Both the position numbers and the translations under genes were made by a program. A stretch of DNA of 48,265 nt from Hyphomicrobiales bacterium (GTDB taxonomy: Bacteria; Pseudomonadota; Alphaproteobacteria; Rhizobiales; Rhizobiaceae): the NCBI GenBank assembly GCA_030456445.1, contig JAKDNM010000011.1:1-48265 (forward strand), in the 5' to 3' direction. This document shows, in pieces, positions 26,899-35,366 of the stretch (position 1 is its first letter; each line of letters opens with the position of its first letter). The notes beneath the pieces were generated by a model. That model worked only from the letters and a program-made list of their open reading frames with translations, was not told the DNA's origin and did no database searches.

Positions 26899-27786
26899 CT
26901 ACTCCAGATTCTGAACCTGTTCGCGGAAGCGGTCCACCACGGCCTTCAGTTCAAGGCCGATCGCCGTCACCGCCACCGCGTTCGATTTGGAGCACAACGT
27001 ATTCGATTCGCGGATGAATTCCTGCGAAAGAAAATCAAGCTTGCGCCCGATCGGCCCACCGTTGCCGAGCAGCGAGCGCGCCGCCGCCACATGCGTCTTC
27101 AGCCGGTCGATCTCTTCGCGGATATCGGCCTTCGTAGCGAGGAACGCCGCCTCCATGTTGAGCCGGCCTTCGTCGAGCGTCGGCATGGCGTCCATGGCAA
27201 GCCTGACCTGCTCGGCAAGTTTCGCGCGGATCGTCTGCGGCTCGCGTGACGGATCGGCCTCCGCCTTCAGCGTCAGAGCCTCGATTTCACCCACATGGCC
27301 AAGAAGCAGCAGCCCCAGCGCCGCGCCTTCTTCGAGCCGGGCCTTCTCAAGCCCCGTCAGCGCTTCATCGAGCGCCGCCATGATCGCCGTATCGAACGCA
27401 GCCGCTTCTTCTTCGGTGGCAAGCGGATCGGCGAACTCCAGCACGCCGCGCAGCGCGAGCAACCCGTCGGCGCGGGCCGGCGCGAGGCCGAACTCTTCCT
27501 CCAGCCGCTTCGCCAGTGCCGCGACATTGCCCAGCAGCGCCTGATTGACGATCGGGGCGGCTTCCGCGCCCTGACGGCTCAAATTGAGAGCGGCATAGAA
27601 CTGGCCACGTGAAAACCGCTTCTGAAAGGCCTGTTTGGCCGGCTGCTCGATCCGTTCGAGGCCGGCAGGCAGGCGCAGCCGTACCTCCAGGCCCTTGCCG
27701 TTCACGGATTTGAGTTCCCAGGCAAAGGTGGAGCCCGGATGAACGCCCGTAGCGCGGGCAAATCCCGTCATGCTCTGCAATGCCAT
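26899..27786 (-). CDS. yicC: YicC/YloC-family endoribonuclease-like protein
   Basis: 295-residue protein of the YicC/YloC family. In E. coli YicC has been linked to RNA cleavage and degradation. The hallmark MTGFARATG opening (residues 6-14), the segment WELKSVNGKGLEVRLRLPAG with conserved Asn-Lys-Gly, and the C-terminal KLDFLSQEFIRESNTLCSKSN are visible and near-invariant in the family. Length is normal for the family. It sits directly upstream of gmk (3-bp gap), a common pairing in alphaproteobacteria. The function in this organism is inferred by family only. Confidence 0.95.
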   Translation of the reverse strand: MALQSMTGFARATGVHPGSTFAWELKSVNGKGLEVRLRLPAGLERIEQPAKQAFQKRFSRGQFYAALNLSRQGAEAAPIVNQALLGNVAALAKRLEEEFGLAPARADGLLALRGVLEFADPLATEEEAAAFDTAIMAALDEALTGLEKARLEEGAALGLLLLGHVGEIEALTLKAEADPSREPQTIRAKLAEQVRLAMDAMPTLDEGRLNMEAAFLATKADIREEIDRLKTHVAAARSLLGNGGPIGRKLDFLSQEFIRESNTLCSKSNAVAVTAIGLELKAVVDRFREQVQNLE

Positions 27787-27890
27787 CTATCGTCCCCTCG
27801 CCCTCGCTCGGCAGCCTGGCCTGCTCTCCATCGTCCCGCCGTCGAATTCCATAAAGGCCATAGCGTATTTTGTCGCCAGTAGAGACGGGG

Positions 27891-29072
27891 TCAATTGGCC
27901 GGGGAAGTGTCGGTTTGCGGTGACGTGCCGGCACCGTCCGCGTCCTTCCGCTCTTTCTCGATCTTGCGCCAGCGGGCGACGTTTCGGTTATGCTCGGCAA
28001 GCGTCGAGGCGAACGCATGCCCTCCCGTCCCATCGGCGACGAAATAGAGATCGTTCGTATCCGCCGGATGCGCGACCGCCTCAAGCGCCGCGCGGCCCGG
28101 ATTGGCGATCGGGGTCGGCGGCAACCCGTCGATGAGATAGGTGTTGTAGGGCGTCGGCTTTTCCACGTCCGACTGGAAGATCGGCCGCCCCGCCGGCCGG
28201 CCCTCGCCGCCGAACAGGCCGTAGATGATCGTCGGGTCGGATTGCAGGCGCATATGGTGCTTCAGCCGATTGATGAAGACCGCCGCCACGCGCGGCCGTT
28301 CCTCCGGCACACCCGTCTCCTTCTCTACGATGGAGGCCAGCGTCACGAATTCGTTGACATCCTTGAGCGGCAGGCCCGGCGCCCGCTTCTCCCAGATCGA
28401 CCCGACAAGCTTTTTCTGCTCGGCCGTCATCCTGTGGATGATCTCCTGCCTCGTGGCACCACGGGTGAATTGCTGAGTATCCGCCGCCAGGCTGCCTTCC
28501 GGCGGCTGTTCGGCCGGCATCTCCCCGGTAAGGACATCGTCCTTGGCGATCCGCTCGAAAGCCTGCGCCACTGTCAGCCCCTCGGGGATCGTCAACGAAT
28601 GCAGGATCGACTTGCCGCTCTCCAGGATATCCATGATCCGATGCATGGAAGCACCGGCGGGAATGGCATATTCGCCAGCCTTGAGCTTGCCCTGGTTGCC
28701 GTAGATCTGGATCCCGATCCGGAAGATCTGCGCATCGCTGACAAGACCGCGTTCCTCCAGACCACCTGCGATCGCGTTGGCCCCGGTACTGGGCTTCACC
28801 AGAAAGACCGCGTCCTCGGTGGAAGGACCTTTCCCGTCGAAAACCTGCTTGCCGATATAGAAGACAAACCCCGCCGCGATCGTCACGAGAACGATGCCGG
28901 AGACAAGAAAATTCAGGAAGACGACGAACCGGTTGCGCGATTGTCGCGACCGCCGCGCGGCCCGCCCGTCCGATGCAGGCGCGAGCAGTTCGTGGGCGGA
29001 TTTCGACGCCGGAGCCTGCTCTCCGGCCTCACCCTCGATGGGGCGGTTATCATCGCCGTTATATTCGTTCAT
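27891..29072 (-). CDS. mltG: Endolytic transglycosylase MltG
   Basis: 393-residue inner-membrane enzyme that cuts nascent glycan strands and helps end peptidoglycan polymerisation. An N-terminal cytoplasmic acidic tail is followed by one transmembrane helix (about 49-75, FVVFLNFLVSGIVLVTIAAGFVF), a LysM-like region (VFLVKPSTGANAIAGGLEE) and the YceG catalytic domain with VTLASIVEKETG carrying the catalytic glutamate (about residue 250). The C-terminal part holds DPTIIYG, TPYNTYLIDGLPPTPIANPG and HAFASTLAEHN, all family signatures. It sits between fabF and yicC, a conserved alphaproteobacterial order. Confidence 0.95.
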   Translation of the reverse strand: MNEYNGDDNRPIEGEAGEQAPASKSAHELLAPASDGRAARRSRQSRNRFVVFLNFLVSGIVLVTIAAGFVFYIGKQVFDGKGPSTEDAVFLVKPSTGANAIAGGLEERGLVSDAQIFRIGIQIYGNQGKLKAGEYAIPAGASMHRIMDILESGKSILHSLTIPEGLTVAQAFERIAKDDVLTGEMPAEQPPEGSLAADTQQFTRGATRQEIIHRMTAEQKKLVGSIWEKRAPGLPLKDVNEFVTLASIVEKETGVPEERPRVAAVFINRLKHHMRLQSDPTIIYGLFGGEGRPAGRPIFQSDVEKPTPYNTYLIDGLPPTPIANPGRAALEAVAHPADTNDLYFVADGTGGHAFASTLAEHNRNVARWRKIEKERKDADGAGTSPQTDTSPAN

Positions 29073-29178
29073 GCCCCGTTCGAGCCCAGGCTGTGTACGT
29101 CTCGTTCATGATCGACTGCCACGCGGACAGTAACTTCGAATATGGCAAATTTCGCGGCACTCTCCGGAGCGCCCGGTT

Positions 29179-30441
29179 TCATGCGTCGTAGCGGCGAAAC
29201 ACGAGCGACGCATTGGTGCCGCCGAAACCGAAGGAATTCGACAAGGCGATGTCGATCGGCCGCTTCCGCGGCGTATTGGGCACGAGGTCGATTGCCGATT
29301 CCACCGCCGGATTGTCGAGATTGATCGTTGCCGGTGCAATCCCGTCCCGAATAGCCAGGATAGAGAAGATCGCCTCCGCCGCGCCGGCCGCGCCCAGCAT
29401 GTGGCCGATAGAGGATTTAGTCGAAGACATGGAGATTTTCGACGCGGCATTGCCGACGAGCCGCTCGACCGCGCCGAGTTCGATCGTATCGGCCATGGTC
29501 GAGGTGCCGTGGGCGTTGATGTAGTCGACGTCCGCCGGTGTCAGGCGGGCATTCTTGAGTGCAGCCGTCATGCAGCGGAATGCACCATCGCCATCCTCGG
29601 CCGGCGCCGTGATATGGTAGGCATCGCCGCTCATGCCGTAGCCGACGATTTCCGCATGGATGCGGGCTCCGCGCGCCTTGGCGTGCTCCAGTTCCTCCAG
29701 CACCAGGACGCCCGCGCCTTCCCCGATGACGAAGCCGTCACGGTCACGGTCGTAGGGGCGCGAGGCCTTTTCCGGCGTATCGTTGTAATGCGTCGAGAGA
29801 GCCTTGCAAGCCGAGAAACCGGCCATTGCCAGCCGCCCGATCGGCGCTTCCGCGCCGCCGGCGACCATCACTTCAGCATCGCCGAACATGATCATCCGGG
29901 CTGCGTCGCCTAGCGCGTGCGCGCCTGTCGAGCAAGCCGTCACCACGGCATGATTCGGCCCCTTGAGCCCATGCCGGATCGAGATCTGCCCGGAAACGAG
30001 ATTGATGATGTTGCCGGTGATGAAGAACGGGCTGATACGGCGCGGCCCGCGCTCATGCAGGATCACCGCGTTTTCCGAGATCCCTTCTATGCCGCCGATG
30101 CCCGAGCCGACCGTGACGCCGGTATAGTTCTGTTCGTCCGGCGTCCTCGGATGCCACCCGGCGTCATCCAGCGCCAGATCGGCGGCCGCGATGCCGTAGG
30201 CGATGAAGTCGCCGATCTTGCGTTGATCCTTGGCCTCGAGGAAACGGTCGGGATTGTAGGTCCCGTTCTCCCCGTCGCCGCGCGGAACCATGCTCGCGAT
30301 CTTGCTGGGCATGTCCTCCACGTCGAACGTGTCGATACGGCGTACACCGCTCTTGCCGTCGAGCAAAGCTTTCCAGCTATGCTCGACGCCCACGCCCAAG
30401 GGGGAAACAAGGCCCATGCCGGTGACGACGACACGCCTCAA
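29179..30441 (-). CDS. fabF: Beta-ketoacyl-ACP synthase II FabF
   Basis: 420-residue condensing enzyme that elongates acyl-ACP with malonyl-ACP in type II fatty-acid synthesis. MRRVVVTGMGLVSPLG opens the protein; catalytic Cys170 lies in VVTACSTGAH, and the two catalytic histidines are in NAHGTSTMAD (about 310) and SSIGHMLGAAG (about 345). The C-terminal glycine-rich FGFGGTNASLVF is typical. Length is normal. It is the fourth gene of fabD-fabG-acpP-fabF, 63 bp after acpP. A weak hairpin (30475-30493) in that gap may reduce read-through from the highly expressed acpP. Confidence 0.97.
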   Translation of the reverse strand: MRRVVVTGMGLVSPLGVGVEHSWKALLDGKSGVRRIDTFDVEDMPSKIASMVPRGDGENGTYNPDRFLEAKDQRKIGDFIAYGIAAADLALDDAGWHPRTPDEQNYTGVTVGSGIGGIEGISENAVILHERGPRRISPFFITGNIINLVSGQISIRHGLKGPNHAVVTACSTGAHALGDAARMIMFGDAEVMVAGGAEAPIGRLAMAGFSACKALSTHYNDTPEKASRPYDRDRDGFVIGEGAGVLVLEELEHAKARGARIHAEIVGYGMSGDAYHITAPAEDGDGAFRCMTAALKNARLTPADVDYINAHGTSTMADTIELGAVERLVGNAASKISMSSTKSSIGHMLGAAGAAEAIFSILAIRDGIAPATINLDNPAVESAIDLVPNTPRKRPIDIALSNSFGFGGTNASLVFRRYDA

Positions 30442-30504
30442 TTAACATTCTCCCTCGTTCGGCATCAGGCACCACCCGCCTTTTCCGGGCAGGCGTCAGG
30501 GATA

Positions 30505-30741
30505 TCAGGATGAAGCCTTGTCGATGTACTTGACCGCATCGCCGACGGTGAGGATCGTCTCGGCGGCATCATCGGGGATCTCGACCCCGAATTCCTCCTC
30601 GAAGGCCATGACGAGTTCGACGGTATCAAGGCTGTCGGCGCCCAAATCGTCGATGAAGCTCGCCTGCTCCGTAACCTTGTCCGCGTCAACACCGAGGTGC
30701 TCGACGACGATTTTCTTGACGCGTTCTGCGGTATCGCTCAT
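30505..30741 (-). CDS. acpP: Acyl carrier protein AcpP
   Basis: 78-residue acidic carrier of growing fatty acyl chains. The phosphopantetheine attachment serine is Ser37 in [19 protein letters not shown], and the rest follows the four-helix ACP pattern with many Asp/Glu residues. Start [17 protein letters not shown] is the standard alphaproteobacterial form, with GAGGG ribosome-binding site seven bases upstream. It is between fabG and fabF. A 184-bp upstream gap carries an 8-bp perfect hairpin (30777-30798), so this gene may have its own promoter or leader control. Confidence 0.98.
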   Translation of the reverse strand: MSDTAERVKKIVVEHLGVDADKVTEQASFIDDLGADSLDTVELVMAFEEEFGVEIPDDAAETILTVGDAVKYIDKASS

Positions 30742-30776
30742 TTGGGAACCCTCGAATTCATGTTTCCGTGTCTTCG

Positions 30777-30798
30777 TTAGCGGCAGGATAGCCGCTAA
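30777..30798 (-). other. Perfect hairpin in acpP upstream region
   Basis: TTAGCGGC-AGGATA-GCCGCTAA gives an 8-bp stem with a 6-nt loop, 36-57 bp before the acpP start. On the minus strand TTGATT lies at the upstream end of the stem (30797-30802), so it could alternatively be a promoter spacer with -35 TTGATT and -10 TAACGA (17-bp spacing). No T-run follows, so it is not an ordinary terminator. Confidence 0.45.
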
Positions 30799-30925
30799 TC
30801 AAGCTGAAAAGACTTCGGGGCGGACACGTGCCCGTTTTCCCCTTCGGTGTCGGTAATTGGGCCGATAGCATGAAGGTAGGCCGCGTAAAAGGCCAAAAGG
30901 GCGGATTACCGAGTTCAGAGACCTC

Positions 30926-31663
30926 TCAGATCATCGCCATGCCGCCGTTTACGTGGATTGTCTGCCCGGTGACGTAGGCTGCCTCCGTGGAAGCGAGGAA
31001 CACGGAAGTGGCGGCGATTTCGTCGCCTTTGCCCATGCGCCGCATGGGGATGGCACCCATGATCGCTTCCTTCTGCTTATCGTTCAGCTTGTCGGTCATG
31101 GCCGATTCGATGAAGCCGGGCGCGATGCAGTTGACCGTGATGCCGCGGCTGGCGATCTCGTTGGCGAGCGCCTTGGAGAAGCCGATCATGCCGGCTTTCG
31201 AGGCAACATAATTCGTCTGCCCCGGATTGCCTGTAACGCCGACGACCGAGCTGATGTTGATGATGCGGCCGAAGCGCCGCCGCATCATCGGATGCGTCAG
31301 TTCGCGGGTGAGTCGCGCCATCGAATTCAGGTTCACCTCGATCACCGCGTCCCAATCCTCGTCCGACATGCGCACGAAGAGCCCGTCGCGGGTGATGCCG
31401 GCATTGTTGACCAGGATGTCGACGCCGCCGAGAACTTCTTCCGCCTTCTGCCCCAGTGCCTTCACCGCATCGCGGTCGGAGAGATTGGCGGCAAAGACAT
31501 GCGCCCGCTCGCCGAGTTCGCCCGCAAGGGCTTCCAGCTTCTCCACGCGCGTGCCGTGCAGGCCGACTGTCGCACCTTGGGCATGGAGCGCGCGGGCGAT
31601 CGCCTCGCCGATACCGCCGGAAGCGCCGGTGACGAGAGCCTTTCTGCCGGTCAGGTCGAACAT
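30926..31663 (-). CDS. fabG: 3-oxoacyl-ACP reductase FabG
   Basis: 245-residue short-chain dehydrogenase that reduces 3-ketoacyl-ACP with NADPH. The Rossmann motif TGASGGIGEAIAR (about 13-25), NNAGITRDGL (about 86-95), the catalytic Ser-Tyr-Lys set (INISSVVGV with Ser and YVASKAG with Tyr and Lys) and the C-terminal VTGQTIHVNGGMAMI are all seen. Length is typical. It follows fabD (51 bp) and precedes acpP. Because SDR enzymes are many, gene order is what makes FabG certain. Confidence 0.97.
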   Translation of the reverse strand: MFDLTGRKALVTGASGGIGEAIARALHAQGATVGLHGTRVEKLEALAGELGERAHVFAANLSDRDAVKALGQKAEEVLGGVDILVNNAGITRDGLFVRMSDEDWDAVIEVNLNSMARLTRELTHPMMRRRFGRIINISSVVGVTGNPGQTNYVASKAGMIGFSKALANEIASRGITVNCIAPGFIESAMTDKLNDKQKEAIMGAIPMRRMGKGDEIAATSVFLASTEAAYVTGQTIHVNGGMAMI

Positions 31664-31714
31664 GGATCGTTCCTTTTCAGGATTGCGCGGGAACTCGCCC
31701 TGCGATGGTTCAAT

Positions 31715-32656
31715 TCAGGCCAGCGCCGAAAGCGCTGTTTCCACATCCGCCGGTGTATTGACCGGTACCGTGGCGATATCGCGGTTGATGCGGCGCGCCA
31801 GACCGGAAAGCACCTTGCCCGAGCCGATCTCGTAAAGCGTATCGACACCGTTTGCACCGAACCATTCCACCGTCTCGCGCCAGCGCACCCGCCCGGTCAC
31901 CTGTTCGACCAGCCGCGCGGCGATTTCCTTGGGATCAGTCAACGGCGCGACGGCGACGTTGCTGACCACCGGCACGACGGGCGCCTTGATCGCGGCCTCG
32001 GCGAGCGCGGCGCGCATACGCTCGGCCGCCGGCGCCATCAGCGCTGAATGGAAGGGTGCTGAAACCGACAGCATGATCGCCCGCTTGGCGCCGCGTTCGG
32101 TGCAAAGACGGGCGGCATCTTCCACGCCGGCCTTCGTCCCGGAGATGACGAGTTGCCCGCCGCCATTGTCGTTGGCGATCTGGCAGGCCGATCTGGCGGA
32201 CGCCTCGCGGCACGCCGCCTCCACCGCATCCTGGTCGAGGCCGAGGATCGCGGCCATCGCCCCTGCCCCAGCCGGCACGGCCTCCTGCATGGCGTCGCCA
32301 CGGATGCGAAGCAGGCGCGCCGTGTCGGAAAGCGTGAAGGCGCCGGCCGCGCAGAGCGCGGAATATTCGCCAAGCGAATGGCCCGCCACATAGGCAACCT
32401 TGCCGGTGAGCGAAAAGCCGCGCGCTTCCATCGCCCGGATCGCGGCGATAGAAACCGCCATCAGAGCCGGTTGCTGGTTGGAGGTCAGCGTGAGGACATC
32501 TTCCGGCCCCTCCCACATGATTGCGGAAAGTTTTTGGCCGAGCGCCTCGTCCACTTCCTCGAACACGGCCCGCGCCTCGGGGAAGGCTTCGGCCAGTTCC
32601 CTGCCCATGCCGACCGCCTGGCTACCTTGCCCGGGGAATGTGAACGCTATGGCCAT
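31715..32656 (-). CDS. fabD: Malonyl-CoA:ACP transacylase FabD
   Basis: 313-residue enzyme that loads malonyl on ACP to start elongation. FTFPGQGSQAVGMG (about 6-19) forms the oxyanion side, the nucleophile Ser94 is in AGHSLGEYSAL, and the catalytic His is in SAPFHSALM (about 200). The C-terminal part GSGKVLSGLARRI is typical. It is the first gene of the fab cluster on the minus strand. Upstream, CTTGACTTGACGG (about 32709-32721, reading the minus strand) holds a good alphaproteobacterial -35 CTTGAC, without a clear -10, so the operon promoter probably lies there. Confidence 0.97.
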   Translation of the reverse strand: MAIAFTFPGQGSQAVGMGRELAEAFPEARAVFEEVDEALGQKLSAIMWEGPEDVLTLTSNQQPALMAVSIAAIRAMEARGFSLTGKVAYVAGHSLGEYSALCAAGAFTLSDTARLLRIRGDAMQEAVPAGAGAMAAILGLDQDAVEAACREASARSACQIANDNGGGQLVISGTKAGVEDAARLCTERGAKRAIMLSVSAPFHSALMAPAAERMRAALAEAAIKAPVVPVVSNVAVAPLTDPKEIAARLVEQVTGRVRWRETVEWFGANGVDTLYEIGSGKVLSGLARRINRDIATVPVNTPADVETALSALA

Positions 32657-32762
32657 CTTCGCCGCTCCAGGCTTGCTGATAACGGCCGAGCGTGTGACGC
32701 AGGAACCGCCGTCAAGTCAAGTGCGGACGGTTTTCACCCTGCGCCCTTCACCCTCCGCGCCT

Positions 32763-33269
32763 TCATCCCCGACCGAAGAAATCGGTCTTGCCAAGCGGCA
32801 CGCCGTTGTGGCGCAAAATGGCGTAGGCGGTGGTGACGTGGAAATAGAAATTCGGCATGGCGAAGTGGAGCAGATACTGAATGCCGGGGAAATCCATGTC
32901 GCGTCCGCCGAGTTTCAGCGTGATGGTCTTGTCTTCCGAGCCGTCGATATCGGGGGGCGAAAACGTCTTCAGATAATCCTGTACCTTCTCGATCCGTGCC
33001 TGAAGCTCGGTGAAGCTCGTCTCCTTGTCTTCCAGCTTGAGCGGGTCGCGGCCGGAAAGCCGCGCCGGAGCGCCCTTGGCGTGGTCGGTGGCGATCTGCA
33101 CCTGGGCCGTCAGCGTGAACATGTCGGGCGCGAGGCGGTCATTGAGGAAGACCGCCGGCTCGATCTTGCGCTGCGCCGCGTTGGCCTCGCCCTTGGCGAG
33201 CACGTGCGAAAGGTTCTTGAGCATGGAGGAAAACACCGGCACCGAGGCCGAATACATAGAGATTGGCAT
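32763..33269 (-). CDS. DUF1993 family protein
   Basis: 168-residue cytoplasmic protein of DUF1993. I start it at MPISMYSASVPVF (33269), which matches the family opening; the frame up to 33530 is shadow. The family marks are seen: LKNLSHVLAKGEANA, LAPDMFTLTAQVQIATDHAKG and the aromatic C-terminal LLHFAMPNFYFHVTTAYAILRHNGVPLGKTDF. DUF1993 proteins are small helical proteins possibly related to the DinB/YfiT-like fold; function is unknown. It is divergent from a secreted DUF1176-like gene, with no recognised partner. Confidence 0.9.
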   Translation of the reverse strand: MPISMYSASVPVFSSMLKNLSHVLAKGEANAAQRKIEPAVFLNDRLAPDMFTLTAQVQIATDHAKGAPARLSGRDPLKLEDKETSFTELQARIEKVQDYLKTFSPPDIDGSEDKTITLKLGGRDMDFPGIQYLLHFAMPNFYFHVTTAYAILRHNGVPLGKTDFFGRG

Positions 33270-33412
33270 AAGCGATTTTCCCTGAGACAGGCGACCGGAT
33301 GGCCGCGCGAGGGACAATAGCCCGGCCCGAAAACAAGACAAGCATAAGAACATAGACGCCCTGCCCCTGCCGCAATCAGTAGGAAGGATCGTCCGATCAG
33401 CGGAGGATTCGC

Positions 33413-34450
33413 ATGGCCCGCCCCCGATTGTTCGCACTTGCCCTTGCCGGCGCGCTGCTGCCTGCCGCTGCCCACGCCGAGCCGGCCTATCAGGACGACC
33501 GCTCCACCCCTGAAGCACTCGTGGCCTCACTCTACAACGCCATCAACCGGCATGAATTTGCGCGCGCCTACAGCTATTTTTCAAAACCGCCGGCGAAGGA
33601 TATCGACGCCTACGCCAAGGGCTTTGCCGATACGGCCGAGGTGAAGGTGCTGACCGGCACGGCCGGCAGCGAGGGTGCCGCCGGCAGCACCTATTACAAT
33701 CTCCCCGTCGCCATCGAGGCCGTCGATGCCAAGGGCGGCTCCAAGGTTTACGCCGGGTGCTATACGCTCAGGCTCGCCGATCCGCAGATACAGGCGGACA
33801 AATACGACCCGCTTCATATCGAGAAAGGCAGCCTCAAGCCGGCCAAGGGCAGCCTGGAGGACGCGCTGCCCACGGAATGCGGCGACGGACCGCCGCCGCC
33901 GGCAAAGGATGCCCTGCTTGAAAAGGCGAAAAGCCTCTTCACGGCGGATTACGCCGGCACCTGCGACACCTCCGCGATGGGGCCGGAGGCAGCGGAGCCG
34001 CAATCGTGGGATATCCCCTTTTCGCTCGCCTCCGACAAGGAAGGCGACCCGAAACGCAAGGCGCGGCTCTTCCAGTTCGCCTGCGCCAGCGCCGCCTACA
34101 ACCAGTCCGAAGTCTATTATTTTGTCAATGGCGAGGGTGAATTGCGCAATCTCCAGTTCGCCGCGCCGGAACTTGCCGTCCGCTACGAGAAGGACGATTC
34201 GAACGGCAAGGTCGATAGCGTGCAGATCGTCGGCTACACCGCCGAAAACCAGCTCATGAACTCGTCCTACGATCCCGAGACGCAGACGATCTCGTCCACG
34301 AACAAATGGCGCGGCGCAGGCGATGCGGCATCGAGCGGCGCATGGATGTTCCGCAACGGCGCCTTCACGCTGGTCAAATACGACGTGGACGCGTCCTACG
34401 ACGGCGAAGTCGATCCGCAGCCCGTGATCGACTTCCAGACGGGGCCGTAA
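33413..34450 (+). CDS. Secreted DUF1176-like protein with extra N-terminal domain
   Basis: 345-residue protein with a signal peptide (about 1-23, ALALAGALLPAAAHA). The first half (about 28-165) resembles a small alpha/beta domain (STPEALVASLYNAINRHEFARAYSYF) of the NTF2-like kind. The second half (about 185-345) has the W.C- and aromatic-rich pattern I associate with DUF1176 (QFACASAAYNQSEVYYFV, ETQTISSTNKWRGAGDAASSGAWMFRNGAF). DUF1176 proteins are exported and of unknown function. No catalytic motif is obvious. It is divergent from DUF1993 and convergent with the hydrolase at 34476 with 25 bp between. Confidence 0.75.
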   Translation: MARPRLFALALAGALLPAAAHAEPAYQDDRSTPEALVASLYNAINRHEFARAYSYFSKPPAKDIDAYAKGFADTAEVKVLTGTAGSEGAAGSTYYNLPVAIEAVDAKGGSKVYAGCYTLRLADPQIQADKYDPLHIEKGSLKPAKGSLEDALPTECGDGPPPPAKDALLEKAKSLFTADYAGTCDTSAMGPEAAEPQSWDIPFSLASDKEGDPKRKARLFQFACASAAYNQSEVYYFVNGEGELRNLQFAAPELAVRYEKDDSNGKVDSVQIVGYTAENQLMNSSYDPETQTISSTNKWRGAGDAASSGAWMFRNGAFTLVKYDVDASYDGEVDPQPVIDFQTGP

Positions 34451-34475
34451 ATTCAGACATACTGGCTGTTTGGCG

Positions 34476-35366
34476 CTATTTCCTCAATGAAAGCATCCAG
34501 TTGAGGACCTGTCGCCAATCGGTCATGCGAATCGGCGTGCCATGCGTGCCGGTTTCGAAGCGGGCGAAGCGCGTCGGGTAGCCCGGCGCGCGCTTCCTGA
34601 TCTCCTCGAAGAAGGCTTCCTGCCGCTCGACCGGAAAAACCTTGTCGTAGCTGCCCTGTGCGAAGAAGACCGGCACTTTCCGTTTGAAAGCCGGGCTCTT
34701 GAAAAAATCCTCGTCCCACATGGAGCCGAGGAGCAGCAGACCGGAGAGTTTCGGCGCGATCTTGCCGTTTTCCGCAAGCTTCCAGCAGATGTGCCCACCC
34801 ATGGAGCCGCAGGCGATGAACAAAGCGGCGTCCGGAGAGCCTTCGAGATAATGCTCGATGATCGCCGCCACCTCGCCCGCGCCCTTGTCGCCGAAATCGG
34901 AGAAATCCGGCGACAGATAGAGCCCGCCATTACCGGCCATCAAATTCTTTATGCGATTGAAATTGCCGCCGAAAGTGAAGTCGTCGACGCCCTGTTTGCG
35001 GCTGCCGCCCTGCCCGTGCAGATAGACGGTGATGACGCTCGCACCCTTCTGCGCGCCGACCGCGACAGCGTGCAATGTGCCAGACGGGGTGTCGAGCGCC
35101 ATGTCCTGCTGCGCACGCCGCACGCGAAGCGAGACATACCGGTCGCCGACGCGGCGCTCGGGGATAGCGTCGCGCTGGTTGATGTCGCGATATTCGCGGT
35201 AGTCGAAGACACGGTAATCGCCATCATCGCGGCTCGAAAGCTCGGCCGGATACGCGAACAGCGCATTCTTGTAGGGCGCAAGCTGCAACGCCCACGCGGC
35301 CGAGGGAATGAACATAAGCGCGGCGCTCAGGCTGGCAGCCCTCGCCCATTTCTTGCCGCCGCTCAC
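34476..35366 (-). CDS. Exported alpha/beta hydrolase
   Basis: 296-residue secreted hydrolase. A signal peptide (about 8-26, AASLSAALMFIPSAAWA) precedes the alpha/beta-hydrolase core: TVYLHGQGGSRKQG (oxyanion hole, about 123-136) and the nucleophile elbow ACGSMGGH (Ser about 189). The acid is probably in AQGSYDKVFPVERQEA (Asp about 246), and the His in ETGTHGTPIR near the end (about 276). The substrate cannot be named. Its start shares four bases with the stop of the molybdenum-cofactor gene upstream, so it is part of that operon, an unusual place for a secreted hydrolase. Confidence 0.82.
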   Translation of the reverse strand: MSGGKKWARAASLSAALMFIPSAAWALQLAPYKNALFAYPAELSSRDDGDYRVFDYREYRDINQRDAIPERRVGDRYVSLRVRRAQQDMALDTPSGTLHAVAVGAQKGASVITVYLHGQGGSRKQGVDDFTFGGNFNRIKNLMAGNGGLYLSPDFSDFGDKGAGEVAAIIEHYLEGSPDAALFIACGSMGGHICWKLAENGKIAPKLSGLLLLGSMWDEDFFKSPAFKRKVPVFFAQGSYDKVFPVERQEAFFEEIRKRAPGYPTRFARFETGTHGTPIRMTDWRQVLNWMLSLRK

